Positions 1 to 7,862 of a DNA stretch of 64,000 bases are shown piece by piece (position 1 is the stretch's first letter; every line of letters begins with the position of its first letter). The DNA is from Bacillota bacterium (lineage in GTDB: Bacteria > Bacillota > Clostridia > Acetivibrionales > DSM-1351). The notes under the pieces are model-generated. The model had not been told where the DNA came from. It made no database searches and was given only the letters and a program-made list of their open reading frames with translations. The DNA lies in NCBI GenBank assembly GCA_023460955.1, contig JAEWOH010000066.1, forward strand, positions 1 through 64,000, given 5' to 3'. The position numbers were made by a program, and so were the translations under genes.

Positions 1-344
1 GTATCGGTGTATTTGATAACAAGGATGCTGATAAAGTAGCTGCTGCTAAGAAATTGGTAGACTTTATTGCAAATGATCCAGATACTTTTAAAGAAACGTT
101 AAAGCAAACAGGAAGTTTTTCAGTTAAATCATCAGTTACAGGACTTTATGATGACGCGGAATCAAAATATTCTGAGAGTATGATTAAATATTTAGGAACA
201 TATTATAATCAGGTTCAAGGATTTGCTGAAATGAGAACGTACTTCTTCCCGGTAATGCAAAATGTGTTACTTGGTACGCAAACTCCAAAAGCCGGACTGG
301 ACGAATTTGTTCAAAAAGCTAACGAAACATTAAATAAGAAATAA
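1..344 (+). CDS. ABC sugar transporter, extracellular solute-binding protein (3' end)
   Basis: This is the carboxy-terminal part of a gene that begins before the window; the frame is open from base 3 and encodes 113 residues. The visible end is hydrophilic and lysine-rich, ending in NETLNKK, with no membrane segment, as in the C-terminal lobe of periplasm-type binding proteins. Identification rests mainly on context: two CUT1 permeases follow in the same direction, and binding protein then two permeases is the standard order. It would capture a carbohydrate outside the membrane and pass it to the permeases. The ligand cannot be read from this fragment; the aldolase downstream suggests an amino sugar acid such as sialic acid. 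Confidence 0.75.
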   Translation, partial: IGVFDNKDADKVAAAKKLVDFIANDPDTFKETLKQTGSFSVKSSVTGLYDDAESKYSESMIKYLGTYYNQVQGFAEMRTYFFPVMQNVLLGTQTPKAGLDEFVQKANETLNKK

Positions 345-356
345 ATAGTACCTCAG

Positions 357-387
357 ATTTCACGGGGGTGTAAAACCCCCCTGAAAT
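357..387 (+). terminator. Stem-loop between binding-protein and permease genes
   Basis: Bases 357-362 plus 364-368 pair with 376-380 plus 382-387, giving a GC-rich stem with one C-C mismatch and a short loop. There is no T tract after it. In many binding-protein operons such a hairpin protects the upstream message or partly ends transcription, so that binding protein is made in excess over permeases; that role is inferred here. Confidence 0.6.
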
Positions 388-515
388 TTAATTAAGCAAA
401 GTAATCGTTGATACCTTTTTCAAATTTTTTAACTATGCTTTTATTGTAGTATTGGCGTGTATAGACACAGGATAAGTTGTGAGTGATTATAGTAGTTATT
501 TATGGAGGGGTTCGC

Positions 516-1439
516 ATGCAGAATGTTCAAGACATTAACAGCAGAACAATGCGTAAAAGTTGGATAAGCAAATCGCATATCAGGGAGTGGACAACAGCCT
601 ATTTGTTTCTTGTGCCTATGCTAATTTTCTTTATAACTTTTGTTGTTTATCCAATGCTTAAGGGTATATATATAAGTTTTTTTGACTATACACTCAGGGA
701 TTTTAAGTTTGTAGGTTTAGATAATTATAAAACCCTTGTAAACGATAAGATATTTATTAAATCTTTAGTTAACACCTTATTATTAGTTGTAGGAAATGTA
801 CCTATTGTAGTTATTTTATCTCTGTTTGTATCAGTTAATATATATAAAAAATCACCGGTAGTGAGATCTCTTTTCAGAGGTATATTTTATCTTCCCACGG
901 TGTGCTCGGTAGTAAGTATAACAGTTGTTTGGGGTTGGATATTCCATCCTAACTTTGGTATTCTGAACTATGTAACATCATTGTTTGGAATGGACCCAAA
1001 AGGCTGGTTGGGAGATCCCAAATATGCTTTGGCATGTATGATAGTAGTTCTTGTAACCTTATCAGTTGGACAACCGATAATACTCTATGTTGCAGCTCTT
1101 GGTAATGTGCCAGAGTCCTATCTTGAGGCTGCTGAAATCGATGGGGCTAAACCTTGGCAGGTCTTTAAAAATATCACATGGCCGTTGCTAATGCCAACAA
1201 CATTATATATTGTAATTATTACAACTATAAATTCTTTTCAATGTTTCTCGATAATTCAGCTTTTAACTTCCGGTGGACCCGCCTATGCAACTTCGACAGT
1301 TATGTATATGGTTTATGAAAGAGCCTTTACTTTAAATAAATTTGGATTGTCAGCTTCTATGGGAGTAGTTCTCGCTATTGTAATAATGCTTATTTCAATA
1401 GTTCAATTCAAATTTTTCGGTGAAGAAGTTGAATACTAA
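516..1439 (+). CDS. ABC sugar transporter permease (MalF/UgpA type)
   Basis: Membrane subunit of a CUT1-family carbohydrate importer, 307 residues. About six hydrophobic segments are visible, and the cytoplasmic EAA loop that docks the ATPase lies at about residues 204-226 (EAAEIDGA, then WPLLMP). The frame is open from a GTG at 483, but ATG 516 follows a GGAGGGG ribosome site by five bases and is the better start. It lies between the binding-protein gene and the second permease (15-base gap), so the three probably form one operon. No ATPase gene is present here; CUT1 systems commonly share an MsmK-type ATPase encoded elsewhere. Confidence 0.93.
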   Translation: MQNVQDINSRTMRKSWISKSHIREWTTAYLFLVPMLIFFITFVVYPMLKGIYISFFDYTLRDFKFVGLDNYKTLVNDKIFIKSLVNTLLLVVGNVPIVVILSLFVSVNIYKKSPVVRSLFRGIFYLPTVCSVVSITVVWGWIFHPNFGILNYVTSLFGMDPKGWLGDPKYALACMIVVLVTLSVGQPIILYVAALGNVPESYLEAAEIDGAKPWQVFKNITWPLLMPTTLYIVIITTINSFQCFSIIQLLTSGGPAYATSTVMYMVYERAFTLNKFGLSASMGVVLAIVIMLISIVQFKFFGEEVEY

Positions 1440-1454
1440 TACGGAGGAATAGAC

Positions 1455-2285
1455 ATGGATTTTTTTAAAAGGCATTCATTGGGCAAAATAATTTCTATGA
1501 CAATCGTCGGAATGTTGGCTATTGTATTTATGTTTCCATTCTACTGGATTGCTACAGGTGCATTCAAACCACAGAGCGTAACAGTTCAGATACCACCACA
1601 GTGGTTTCCTAAGAATCCGACACTTGAGAATTTTTCACAGCTTTCAAAATCTCCATTATTTAATTGGACATTAAATAGTTTCATAATATCTCTTGGTACA
1701 ATGTTGGTTGTGTGCCTGGTAGCCACAATGGCAGGGTTCGTTCTAGCCAAAAAGAGATTTCCTGGCCGACAATTTATATTTTGGTCGCTGATTGCAGCTA
1801 TGGCATTACCTAAGCAGGTAGTAATGATTCCTCTATTCACAATATTATCAAACTTTAACTGGATAAACACCTATCAGGCACTTATATTTCCTGCAGCAGG
1901 CTGGCCGTTTGGAGTGTTCCTGATGAAGCAGTTTTCGCAAGGCATACCTAACGAACTGCTGGAAGCCGGAAAGATAGACGGTTGCAGAGAAGTAAGAAGC
2001 TTCTTGAGTATAGTTATTCCAATGGTTAAGCCGGGAATCGGAGCACTTGCAATATTCACCTTTATAAGTGCTTGGAATGATTACTTTATGCAACTGATTA
2101 TAATCAGAAGTGAGAAAATGATGACCTTGCCTCTGGGAGTTGCCTTGCTTCAACAGGAATTTACAACAAACTACGGAGTAATAATGGCTGGGGCAGCTAT
2201 AGCCTCACTTCCAATGATTGTTGTGTTTATAGTTTTCCAAAAATACTTTACCCAGGGTATAACAATGGGAGCAGTAAAAGGTTAA
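1455..2285 (+). CDS. ABC sugar transporter permease (MalG/AraQ type)
   Basis: Second membrane subunit of the same CUT1 importer, 276 residues, starting at ATG 1455 after a CGGAGGA site. It has the family's amino-terminal hydrophobic segment, a periplasmic stretch with the usual PTLENF-type motif near residue 55, an EAA loop at about 169-190 (LLEAGKIDG) and the typical short tail ending GAVKG. It pairs with the preceding permease to form the transmembrane pore. The aldolase gene follows after 23 bases, so transport and breakdown are probably co-expressed. Confidence 0.93.
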   Translation: MDFFKRHSLGKIISMTIVGMLAIVFMFPFYWIATGAFKPQSVTVQIPPQWFPKNPTLENFSQLSKSPLFNWTLNSFIISLGTMLVVCLVATMAGFVLAKKRFPGRQFIFWSLIAAMALPKQVVMIPLFTILSNFNWINTYQALIFPAAGWPFGVFLMKQFSQGIPNELLEAGKIDGCREVRSFLSIVIPMVKPGIGALAIFTFISAWNDYFMQLIIIRSEKMMTLPLGVALLQQEFTTNYGVIMAGAAIASLPMIVVFIVFQKYFTQGITMGAVKG

Positions 2286-2308
2286 TAAAAAAAGGAAGGG
2301 ACAATAAT

Positions 2309-3217
2309 ATGAATTATAATAAAGAAGACTTAAAGGGTATATTTATAGCATTTTATGCTTGCTTTGACAAGGATAATAATATCAGCACAGAAGCAACAAA
2401 AAAGCTGGCTAGATTTTATGCTGACAAAGGAGTAAAAGGTCTTTATGTTGGTGGCAGCTCAGGAGAAGGTTTTCTTCTTTCAGTAGAAGAAAGAAAGCAA
2501 GTTCTGGAAGCAGTTATGGAGGAAGTTGGTAAAGAATTAAAAATAATTGTTCATGTTGGGGCCGCAGCAACCAAAGACAGTGTTGAACTTTCAAAGCATG
2601 CTGAAAAAGCAGGCGCCCATGCACTTTCAGCAGTTCCAAGTGTTTATTATGGACTGCCTGAACGCAGCATTGAACTGCATTGGAAAAATATTATGGATAG
2701 CGCTGATCTTCCATTTATTATTTACAATATTCCTCAAACCACCGGATACAATCTATCGAATAACCTCCTGAAGAAAATGTTGACTTATCCCAAGGTGGTT
2801 GGTATAAAAAACAGCAGTATGAGCACCTATGATATTCAGAAATTCAAGGCAATCGGTGGGGAAGATCTGCTGGTTTTTAATGGCCCTGATGAACAATATA
2901 TTTCAGGAAGAATAATGGGAGCCGATTCCGGAATTGGCGGGACTTATGGTGTTATGCCAGAATTATTCCTGAAGGCTGAAGAATATTTTTCAAATGGGAA
3001 TATTCAAAAGGCACAGGAACTGCAGTTTGTTATCAATGACATAATAGGTGATTTACTTTCCTTCCCATCTCTTTATGGTGCCGCAAAGGAAGTAGTAAAG
3101 TTAAGGGGCATAGATATCGGAACTACAAGACTTCCTTTGGAACCTGTAGATGCACAGGATATGCCTAGAGTCAAAGCTGTTTATGAAAAAATCATGAGTG
3201 CAATCGCAAACATTTAA
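2309..3217 (+). CDS. nanA: N-acetylneuraminate lyase / DHDPS-family aldolase
   Basis: A (beta/alpha)8 class I aldolase of 302 residues. The Schiff-base lysine is K167 in GIKNSS, and the tyrosine that assists it is Y139 in YNIP, both two positions from the residues in E. coli NanA. The substrate loop reads YVGGSSGE and a later motif is FNGPDE; both resemble sialic acid lyases more than dihydrodipicolinate synthases, which usually have VGTTGE. The likely reaction is cleavage of N-acetylneuraminate to pyruvate and N-acetylmannosamine. It sits between a sugar importer and an esterase, which fits breakdown of O-acetylated sialic acid or a related keto acid sugar. A different 2-keto acid aldolase specificity is possible. 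Confidence 0.75.
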   Translation: MNYNKEDLKGIFIAFYACFDKDNNISTEATKKLARFYADKGVKGLYVGGSSGEGFLLSVEERKQVLEAVMEEVGKELKIIVHVGAAATKDSVELSKHAEKAGAHALSAVPSVYYGLPERSIELHWKNIMDSADLPFIIYNIPQTTGYNLSNNLLKKMLTYPKVVGIKNSSMSTYDIQKFKAIGGEDLLVFNGPDEQYISGRIMGADSGIGGTYGVMPELFLKAEEYFSNGNIQKAQELQFVINDIIGDLLSFPSLYGAAKEVVKLRGIDIGTTRLPLEPVDAQDMPRVKAVYEKIMSAIANI

Positions 3218-3243
3218 AACTTTGATGCATAGGATGGATTAGC

Positions 3244-3879
3244 ATGAATAAGAAAAGAATTGTCTGTTATGGTGATTCAAATACGTGGGGATACAATGCT
3301 GAAACAGACGGTCGTTTTGATGACGATGTCCGCTGGACCGGTGTTTTGAGCAGTGAATTAGGGAATGGGTATACTGTTGTCGAGGAAGGACTAAACGGGC
3401 GTACTACTGTATTTGAGGATCCCTTGAATGAAGGGCTCAGTGGTATCAAGCATTTGTTCCCCATATTAATGTCCCAGTCTCCAATAGACCTGCTCATTAT
3501 AATGTTAGGTACAAATGATACAAAGGAACGATTCTCTGCAACACCTAAAAATATTGCTGATGGAATCGATCGCCTGATAAAAAAAGCAAAAAGCTCAAAT
3601 GTATGGCGGGGAGAGCCAAAAATACTGGTAATTGCCCCAATTATTATCGATGAAAAATGCTACACTTCTAATGTGGCAGGTGGGATGGGCGCAAAGTGTG
3701 TAGAAAAATCACGCGAGTTGCCTACCCTGATGATGCAATGTGCCCAGTTGAATAATTGTGAGTTTATGGATTGCAACGATTATACTCGGGTAAATGAGAT
3801 AGACTATATGCATTTGGATTATGAAAGTCATACTGTGTTTGGCAAAGCTGTTGCCCACAAAGTAAAAATGATATTTTGA
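3244..3879 (+). CDS. SGNH hydrolase, arylesterase/acyltransferase type
   Basis: Serine esterase of 211 residues with no signal peptide, so probably cytoplasmic. The nucleophile is S12 in YGDSN, the glycine/asparagine oxyanion motif is GTND at 89-92, and the Asp/His pair is D187 and H190 in DYMH. The segments DVRWTGVL and IIMLGTNDTK closely match the Mycobacterium smegmatis arylesterase MsAcT, a family able to hydrolyse or transfer acyl groups. It is the last gene before a strong terminator and lies 26 bases after the aldolase. A role in removing O-acetyl groups from the imported sugar is inferred from this position only. Confidence 0.85.
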   Translation: MNKKRIVCYGDSNTWGYNAETDGRFDDDVRWTGVLSSELGNGYTVVEEGLNGRTTVFEDPLNEGLSGIKHLFPILMSQSPIDLLIIMLGTNDTKERFSATPKNIADGIDRLIKKAKSSNVWRGEPKILVIAPIIIDEKCYTSNVAGGMGAKCVEKSRELPTLMMQCAQLNNCEFMDCNDYTRVNEIDYMHLDYESHTVFGKAVAHKVKMIF

Positions 3880-3916
3880 AAAATCATCCCCCTAATAATG
3901 GTAATTAAGTAATAGG

Positions 3917-3960
3917 ACAAAGGGATACACCAGTAGTAAATGGGTGTATCCCTTTGTTTA
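3917..3960 (+). terminator. Rho-independent terminator of the sugar operon
   Basis: A perfect 15-bp stem (3917-3931 with 3943-3957), an 11-base loop and a T-rich end, 38 bases after the esterase stop codon. Confidence 0.9.
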
Positions 3961-4058
3961 CGAGAACTCCAAACAGTTATCATAAATAAAAACAAATTGA
4001 AATCCCTTTAAGTACAAAAACATCAATTATAGGCATTTGGAATAAGTAATCAAATTAA

Positions 4059-4087
4059 TTGACTAAAATGTAGAATTGCTATAATAT
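4059..4087 (+). promoter_or_regulatory. Probable sigma-A promoter for the DUF1385-prmC genes
   Basis: TTGACT at 4059-4064 and TAATAT at 4082-4087 are separated by 17 bases; TATAAT also occurs at 4080. The gene start is about 100 bases downstream. The rest of 3961-4189 holds nothing else I recognise. Confidence 0.55.
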
Positions 4088-4189
4088 GAGCCTTATAGGG
4101 TATTTTTTATTTAATTAGTTACATGAATTTAAAGAATTTATCTGGTTTTGATTTGGATAAAACCTTACCAGTTTACAGGGGGGATAAAA

Positions 4190-5128
4190 TTGAAAAAGAC
4201 AACTATTGGCGGTCAGGCCCTGCTTGAAGGCTTGTTAATGATCGGACCTGAATTCAGGGCTACGGCAATAAGGAAACCTGATGGTGAAATTGTTATTGAT
4301 AAGAAGCCTCAGAAACCTAAGGGGAAACTTTCAAAAGTGCCTATAATCAGAGGAGCGGTTAACCTTTTTTCTCAAATGGTCATCGGAGTAAAAGCCTTAA
4401 TGTATTCCGCTGAATTTGTAGACCTTGAAGAGGATGATAAGTACGAGCCTTCAAGACTTGAGAAATGGCTTAATGATAAATTTGGAGATAAGATAACAGA
4501 TATAGCAATATATTTTTCTGTAATACTATCAATCCTTTTCAGTGTGGGCTTGTTTATATTACTTCCGAATTTCATTGCCAATTTCATTCCCATTAACAGT
4601 GACTCTCAATCCGGAGTGATAGCGCTCAATCTTATCGAAGGTGCCATAAGAGTCGCTTTATTTATCGGATATCTTGCTCTGGTTTCGCTTTTGAAAGAAA
4701 TGAGAAGAGTATGGGAGTATCATGGTGCCGAGCATAAAACAATTCACTGTTATGAGCACAATGACGAGCTTACAGTTGAGAATGTCAGAAAATATACAAC
4801 CAAGCATCCCCGCTGCGGAACATCACTCTTTTTTACTATTATGATAATAAGTATACTTATATTCTCTTTCACAGGCTGGCATAACGTATTCCTTAATGCA
4901 CTAATAAGAATTTTACTTGTACCGGTTGTAGCGGGTGTTTCGCTCGAAGCAATTAAGTTTGCTGTTAAACATGACAACTGGTTATTTAAAGTATTTAGTG
5001 CACCGGGTCTGATGTTTCAGTCCTTTACCACCAGAGAGCCTGATGACAGCCAGATTGAAGTGGCAATTGCAGCCTTTAAAGAAGTTATTCCCGCTTCAGA
5101 CGGAAGCGACGAGTGGGGTAAGAACTAA
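4190..5128 (+). CDS. DUF1385 membrane protein (YqhQ-like)
   Basis: 312 residues starting at TTG 4190, which follows a GGGGGGAT site; this gives the family's usual start KTTIGGQALLEG. The conserved metal-ligand-like motifs are YHGAEHKTI at 177-185 and HPRCGTSLF at 206-214, set among about four membrane segments (near 108-130, 145-168, 212-232 and 238-258). The family is widespread in Firmicutes and is commonly next to prmC and prfA, as here. Its biochemical function is not settled. An upstream in-frame start at 4148 is rejected because it has no ribosome site and adds residues that family members lack. Confidence 0.88.
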   Translation: MKKTTIGGQALLEGLLMIGPEFRATAIRKPDGEIVIDKKPQKPKGKLSKVPIIRGAVNLFSQMVIGVKALMYSAEFVDLEEDDKYEPSRLEKWLNDKFGDKITDIAIYFSVILSILFSVGLFILLPNFIANFIPINSDSQSGVIALNLIEGAIRVALFIGYLALVSLLKEMRRVWEYHGAEHKTIHCYEHNDELTVENVRKYTTKHPRCGTSLFFTIMIISILIFSFTGWHNVFLNALIRILLVPVVAGVSLEAIKFAVKHDNWLFKVFSAPGLMFQSFTTREPDDSQIEVAIAAFKEVIPASDGSDEWGKN

Positions 5129-5167
5129 CAACAGCAGGCTATAATTCTTTTTGTATGGTGAACGTAA

Positions 5168-6034
5168 ATGAAAACGATAAAGCAATTTTTGCAGTATGCA
5201 ACAGAAACTTTGAAAAATGCAGGTATAGAGACCCTGGTTTTGGAAGCCGGGGTTATAATTTGTCATGTGCTTAATTGCGACAGGGCTTATTTGTATGCAC
5301 ACGATGACAGGACCCTTGAAGCGCAGGAGCTTGACAAATTGGAGGAGTTGCTCCAAAACCGGTCCCAAAAGATACCTCTTCAATATCTTCTGGGTGAAAC
5401 TGAATTTATGTCCTTACGCTTTAAAGTAAGTCCTGCTGTGCTGATACCCAGACAGGATACCGAAGTGCTGGTGGAGAAATGCATTGAGCTTATTGCTGAC
5501 AATACCTCTGCGTCTGAAATAAAGGTTCTTGATATGTGTACCGGCTCGGGCTGCATTGCTGTCAGCATAGCTTATTACTGCCCTGAAACCAGGGTCACAG
5601 CCTGCGATGTATCACGGGCTGCATTGGAGATAGCCAAAAGTAATTCCGAGCTGGCAGGGGTTAAAAATGAGCTGGATTTCCGCTGCGGTGATTTATTTGA
5701 GGCATTGGACAGCGAGGAGAGGTTTGATCTCATTGCCAGTAACCCTCCTTACATTGAAACCGCAACAGTTGAACAGCTTCAAACCGAGGTCAGAGAACAC
5801 GAACCATACATCGCCCTGGATGGCGGCGCAGACGGACTTGATTTTTACAGAAGGATAGTTGAGGCAGCACCGCGGTTCCTGAAGGCTGGAGGTTACTTGG
5901 CGCTGGAAATCGGATATAACCAGGGCGAGAGCGTAAGCCGGCTCATGGAAGACCGCTATGATGGCGTCACCGTCCTTAAGGACTTAGGCGGTAATGACAG
6001 AGTAGTATATGGAAGAATAGTTCAAATAAACTGA
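5168..6034 (+). CDS. prmC: Peptide chain release factor glutamine methyltransferase
   Basis: 288 residues, the normal PrmC length. The amino-terminal helical domain contains PRQDTE (94-99), the SAM-binding motif is VLDMCTGSGCIAV (120-132), and the catalytic NPPY lies at 192-195. It methylates the glutamine of the GGQ motif in RF1 and RF2, which speeds translation termination. It follows the DUF1385 gene by 39 bases on the same strand, the usual arrangement in clostridia, although prfA is not directly downstream: the next gene is convergent. Confidence 0.95.
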   Translation: MKTIKQFLQYATETLKNAGIETLVLEAGVIICHVLNCDRAYLYAHDDRTLEAQELDKLEELLQNRSQKIPLQYLLGETEFMSLRFKVSPAVLIPRQDTEVLVEKCIELIADNTSASEIKVLDMCTGSGCIAVSIAYYCPETRVTACDVSRAALEIAKSNSELAGVKNELDFRCGDLFEALDSEERFDLIASNPPYIETATVEQLQTEVREHEPYIALDGGADGLDFYRRIVEAAPRFLKAGGYLALEIGYNQGESVSRLMEDRYDGVTVLKDLGGNDRVVYGRIVQIN

Positions 6035-6040
6035 GCATTA

Positions 6041-6072
6041 GGAATGAATCATTTAGAAGCACTAATCATTCC
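6041..6072. terminator. Possible bidirectional terminator between prmC and ytvI
   Basis: GGAATGA at 6041-6047 pairs with TCATTCC at 6066-6072 between two convergent genes; it overlaps the ytvI stop and lacks a strong T tract. Confidence 0.35.
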
Positions 6073-7123
6073 ACAATTTAAGGGCACCTGCATCTTGCAG
6101 GTTCTTTACTATAATCATGGTAATCGGCCCTATAAACATACCAAGTATGCTGAAAAACTGAAGACCAATATACATTGCAAACAAGGTAACCAAGGGGTGA
6201 AGTCCTATTTGACTACCTATTATCTTTGGCTCCGTAATCTGACGGATGAGAATCCCGAGAACATAAATTATTCCAAGGCCAAAGGCCAGTGCCATGTTAC
6301 CGGTAAAAACGTTCCACAATATCCAGGGCAGCATGACAACACCGGTACCTACTATTGGTATGGCATCTGAAATTGCTACTATAAGAGCAAGGAGGAAGGC
6401 GTACTTTACATCCAGCAGGAATAAACCAACACTTACTTCAATAAAAGTAAAGCCCATAAGGATTAGAATAGCCCTGAAATAGCCCACAAGAGCTTTTATG
6501 GTGTCCTTCTTTATCCCTGTCATTCTTTTTCTCCAGGAGAAGGGAAGCTGTCTATAGAAGAAGGAAGATATAGCCTTTCTATCACTGCTGATAAAGTAGG
6601 TAGCCAATATTGTAACGATAGCAAATACTGTTACTCGTGGTATGGAAGACACAGTATTTATAGCATATTGAATAATTGCTGTAATCAGTGTTGTAATCTT
6701 TGTAGAAATGCTGGACAGGTTTGTGGTAACAGTGTCTGTTACTTCAACCGGCAGAGCATTATAAAAGGTTGTAAACTTAAGCAGCAAACGGTTAAGTTTC
6801 TCTGATATATCCAGTGAATATGTATTTATATTATCCTGAAGCGCAGTCAACTCGTTATAAATTTTGATTATCCCCATCGTAATTACGAATACCAGCACAG
6901 ACATGGTAAACAACAGTGAGATACAAGCTGCGACTTTTCTTGGAATTTTAATTTTCCCTAAAAGCCTTATAACCGGCTCATTTATATAGGACACAACAAA
7001 GGCAATAACAAACGGTGCAAAGAAAGGTAACATGTATTTAATTGAAATATAGATAGTTGCAAATATTACTATTATAAGGAAGACTTTTTTTATTGAACTT
7101 TCATATTTATCCCAGAATTCCAT
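6062..7123 (-). CDS. ytvI: AI-2E-family transporter, sporulation protein YtvI type
   Basis: A 353-residue integral membrane protein. The start is ATG at 7123, behind GGAGGG at 7128-7133; an in-frame TTG further upstream overlaps the ribosome site and is rejected. Paired hydrophobic segments occupy the first 100 residues, a soluble coiled stretch follows (about 100-150), and the carboxy half has the family's conserved run of helices (DAIPIVGTG, then GLHPLV). This resembles the sporulation integral membrane protein YtvI subgroup of AI-2E permeases. The family is linked to small-molecule or ion export; the cargo of YtvI is not established. It is a single gene facing prmC. Confidence 0.8.
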   Translation of the reverse strand: MEFWDKYESSIKKVFLIIVIFATIYISIKYMLPFFAPFVIAFVVSYINEPVIRLLGKIKIPRKVAACISLLFTMSVLVFVITMGIIKIYNELTALQDNINTYSLDISEKLNRLLLKFTTFYNALPVEVTDTVTTNLSSISTKITTLITAIIQYAINTVSSIPRVTVFAIVTILATYFISSDRKAISSFFYRQLPFSWRKRMTGIKKDTIKALVGYFRAILILMGFTFIEVSVGLFLLDVKYAFLLALIVAISDAIPIVGTGVVMLPWILWNVFTGNMALAFGLGIIYVLGILIRQITEPKIIGSQIGLHPLVTLFAMYIGLQFFSILGMFIGPITMIIVKNLQDAGALKLWND

Positions 7124-7353
7124 AGTACCCTCCAAAAAAACAAATGTCGGTTTTCATTTGCGATATACTATTAACATTATATTATAAATTTATCAATATA
7201 AGTGTAAGATATTATAACTAAATTTATAATAATAACCAATTCGTTGATGTTGGAATGCCAATTACAGGTACCAATAACAGGTTTACTCAAAAGTTGGAAA
7301 TTAAATGATTATTTTTAGATCATGTTGAATAATGTAAAAGGCTAATAAAGTGG

Positions 7354-7392
7354 AAAAGCTTGTGTCTTTTAAAGCAAAGACTACAAGCTTTT
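7354..7392 (+). terminator. Orphan terminator-like hairpin
   Basis: Bases 7354-7369 pair with 7375-7391 except for one bulged base, and T-rich sequence follows. No gene on the + strand precedes it and ytvI runs the other way, so it may end a short untranslated RNA. Confidence 0.5.
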
Positions 7393-7666
7393 TCTATGTG
7401 ATGTAATAAGAAAAAATTGATGTTAAATATTTAGTTTGTAGACTATTATCCAACATAATCCAGACGTATTGAAGCTATTTCAATATATGGAAACATATAG
7501 CAATAATTGTATACAATGTTCAAATTTTATATGCGAAATCCCTTATAAATATAGGCTTTTTGCTTTTCATTTATCAAAATATATTGTAAAATTATAAGCG
7601 GATGACATTGTGAGAGTATACACGATTATAGCAATAATTCATTATTTTATTCTAGTTTAAATGAGA

Positions 7667-7695
7667 TTGACTAAATTGCGGTTTCTCATTATGAT
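7667..7695 (+). promoter_or_regulatory. Probable promoter of the ech operon, inside an inverted repeat
   Basis: TTGACT at 7667-7672 and TATGAT at 7690-7695 have 17-base spacing. AATGAGA at 7660-7666 and TCTCATT at 7684-7690 form an inverted repeat that flanks the -35 and touches the -10, a position suited to a repressor. The leader to the echA start is about 160 bases. Confidence 0.6.
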
Positions 7696-7862
7696 TTAAA
7701 AGGGAATCGGTATTTTATTTATATATTTTACCGTATCTAACTATTTAGATTATATAAGTTTCAGTATTTTATGGATTAATATTATCCGGCGCGGTTGCCG
7801 GGTGGTGGAGATTCTTAAAAAATATAAGGGGTTAAAATAACATTTTGAAAGGAGAATTAGCT

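Larger units (their letters stand above)
7124..7862. other. Long non-coding gap before the ech operon
   Basis: 739 bases with no credible reading frame. It contains an isolated terminator-like hairpin (7354-7392), a 12-bp palindrome ATTGTATACAAT at 7506-7517, the ech promoter (7667-7695) and a leader with two small hairpins: CGGTA/TACCG near 7710-7735 and CCGGC/GCCGG at 7786-7801. Confidence 0.6.

Noticed and set aside
7506..7517. Palindrome ATTGTATACAAT
   Set aside because: A 12-bp AT-rich palindrome is expected by chance in DNA of this composition, and it is 160 bases from the nearest promoter.
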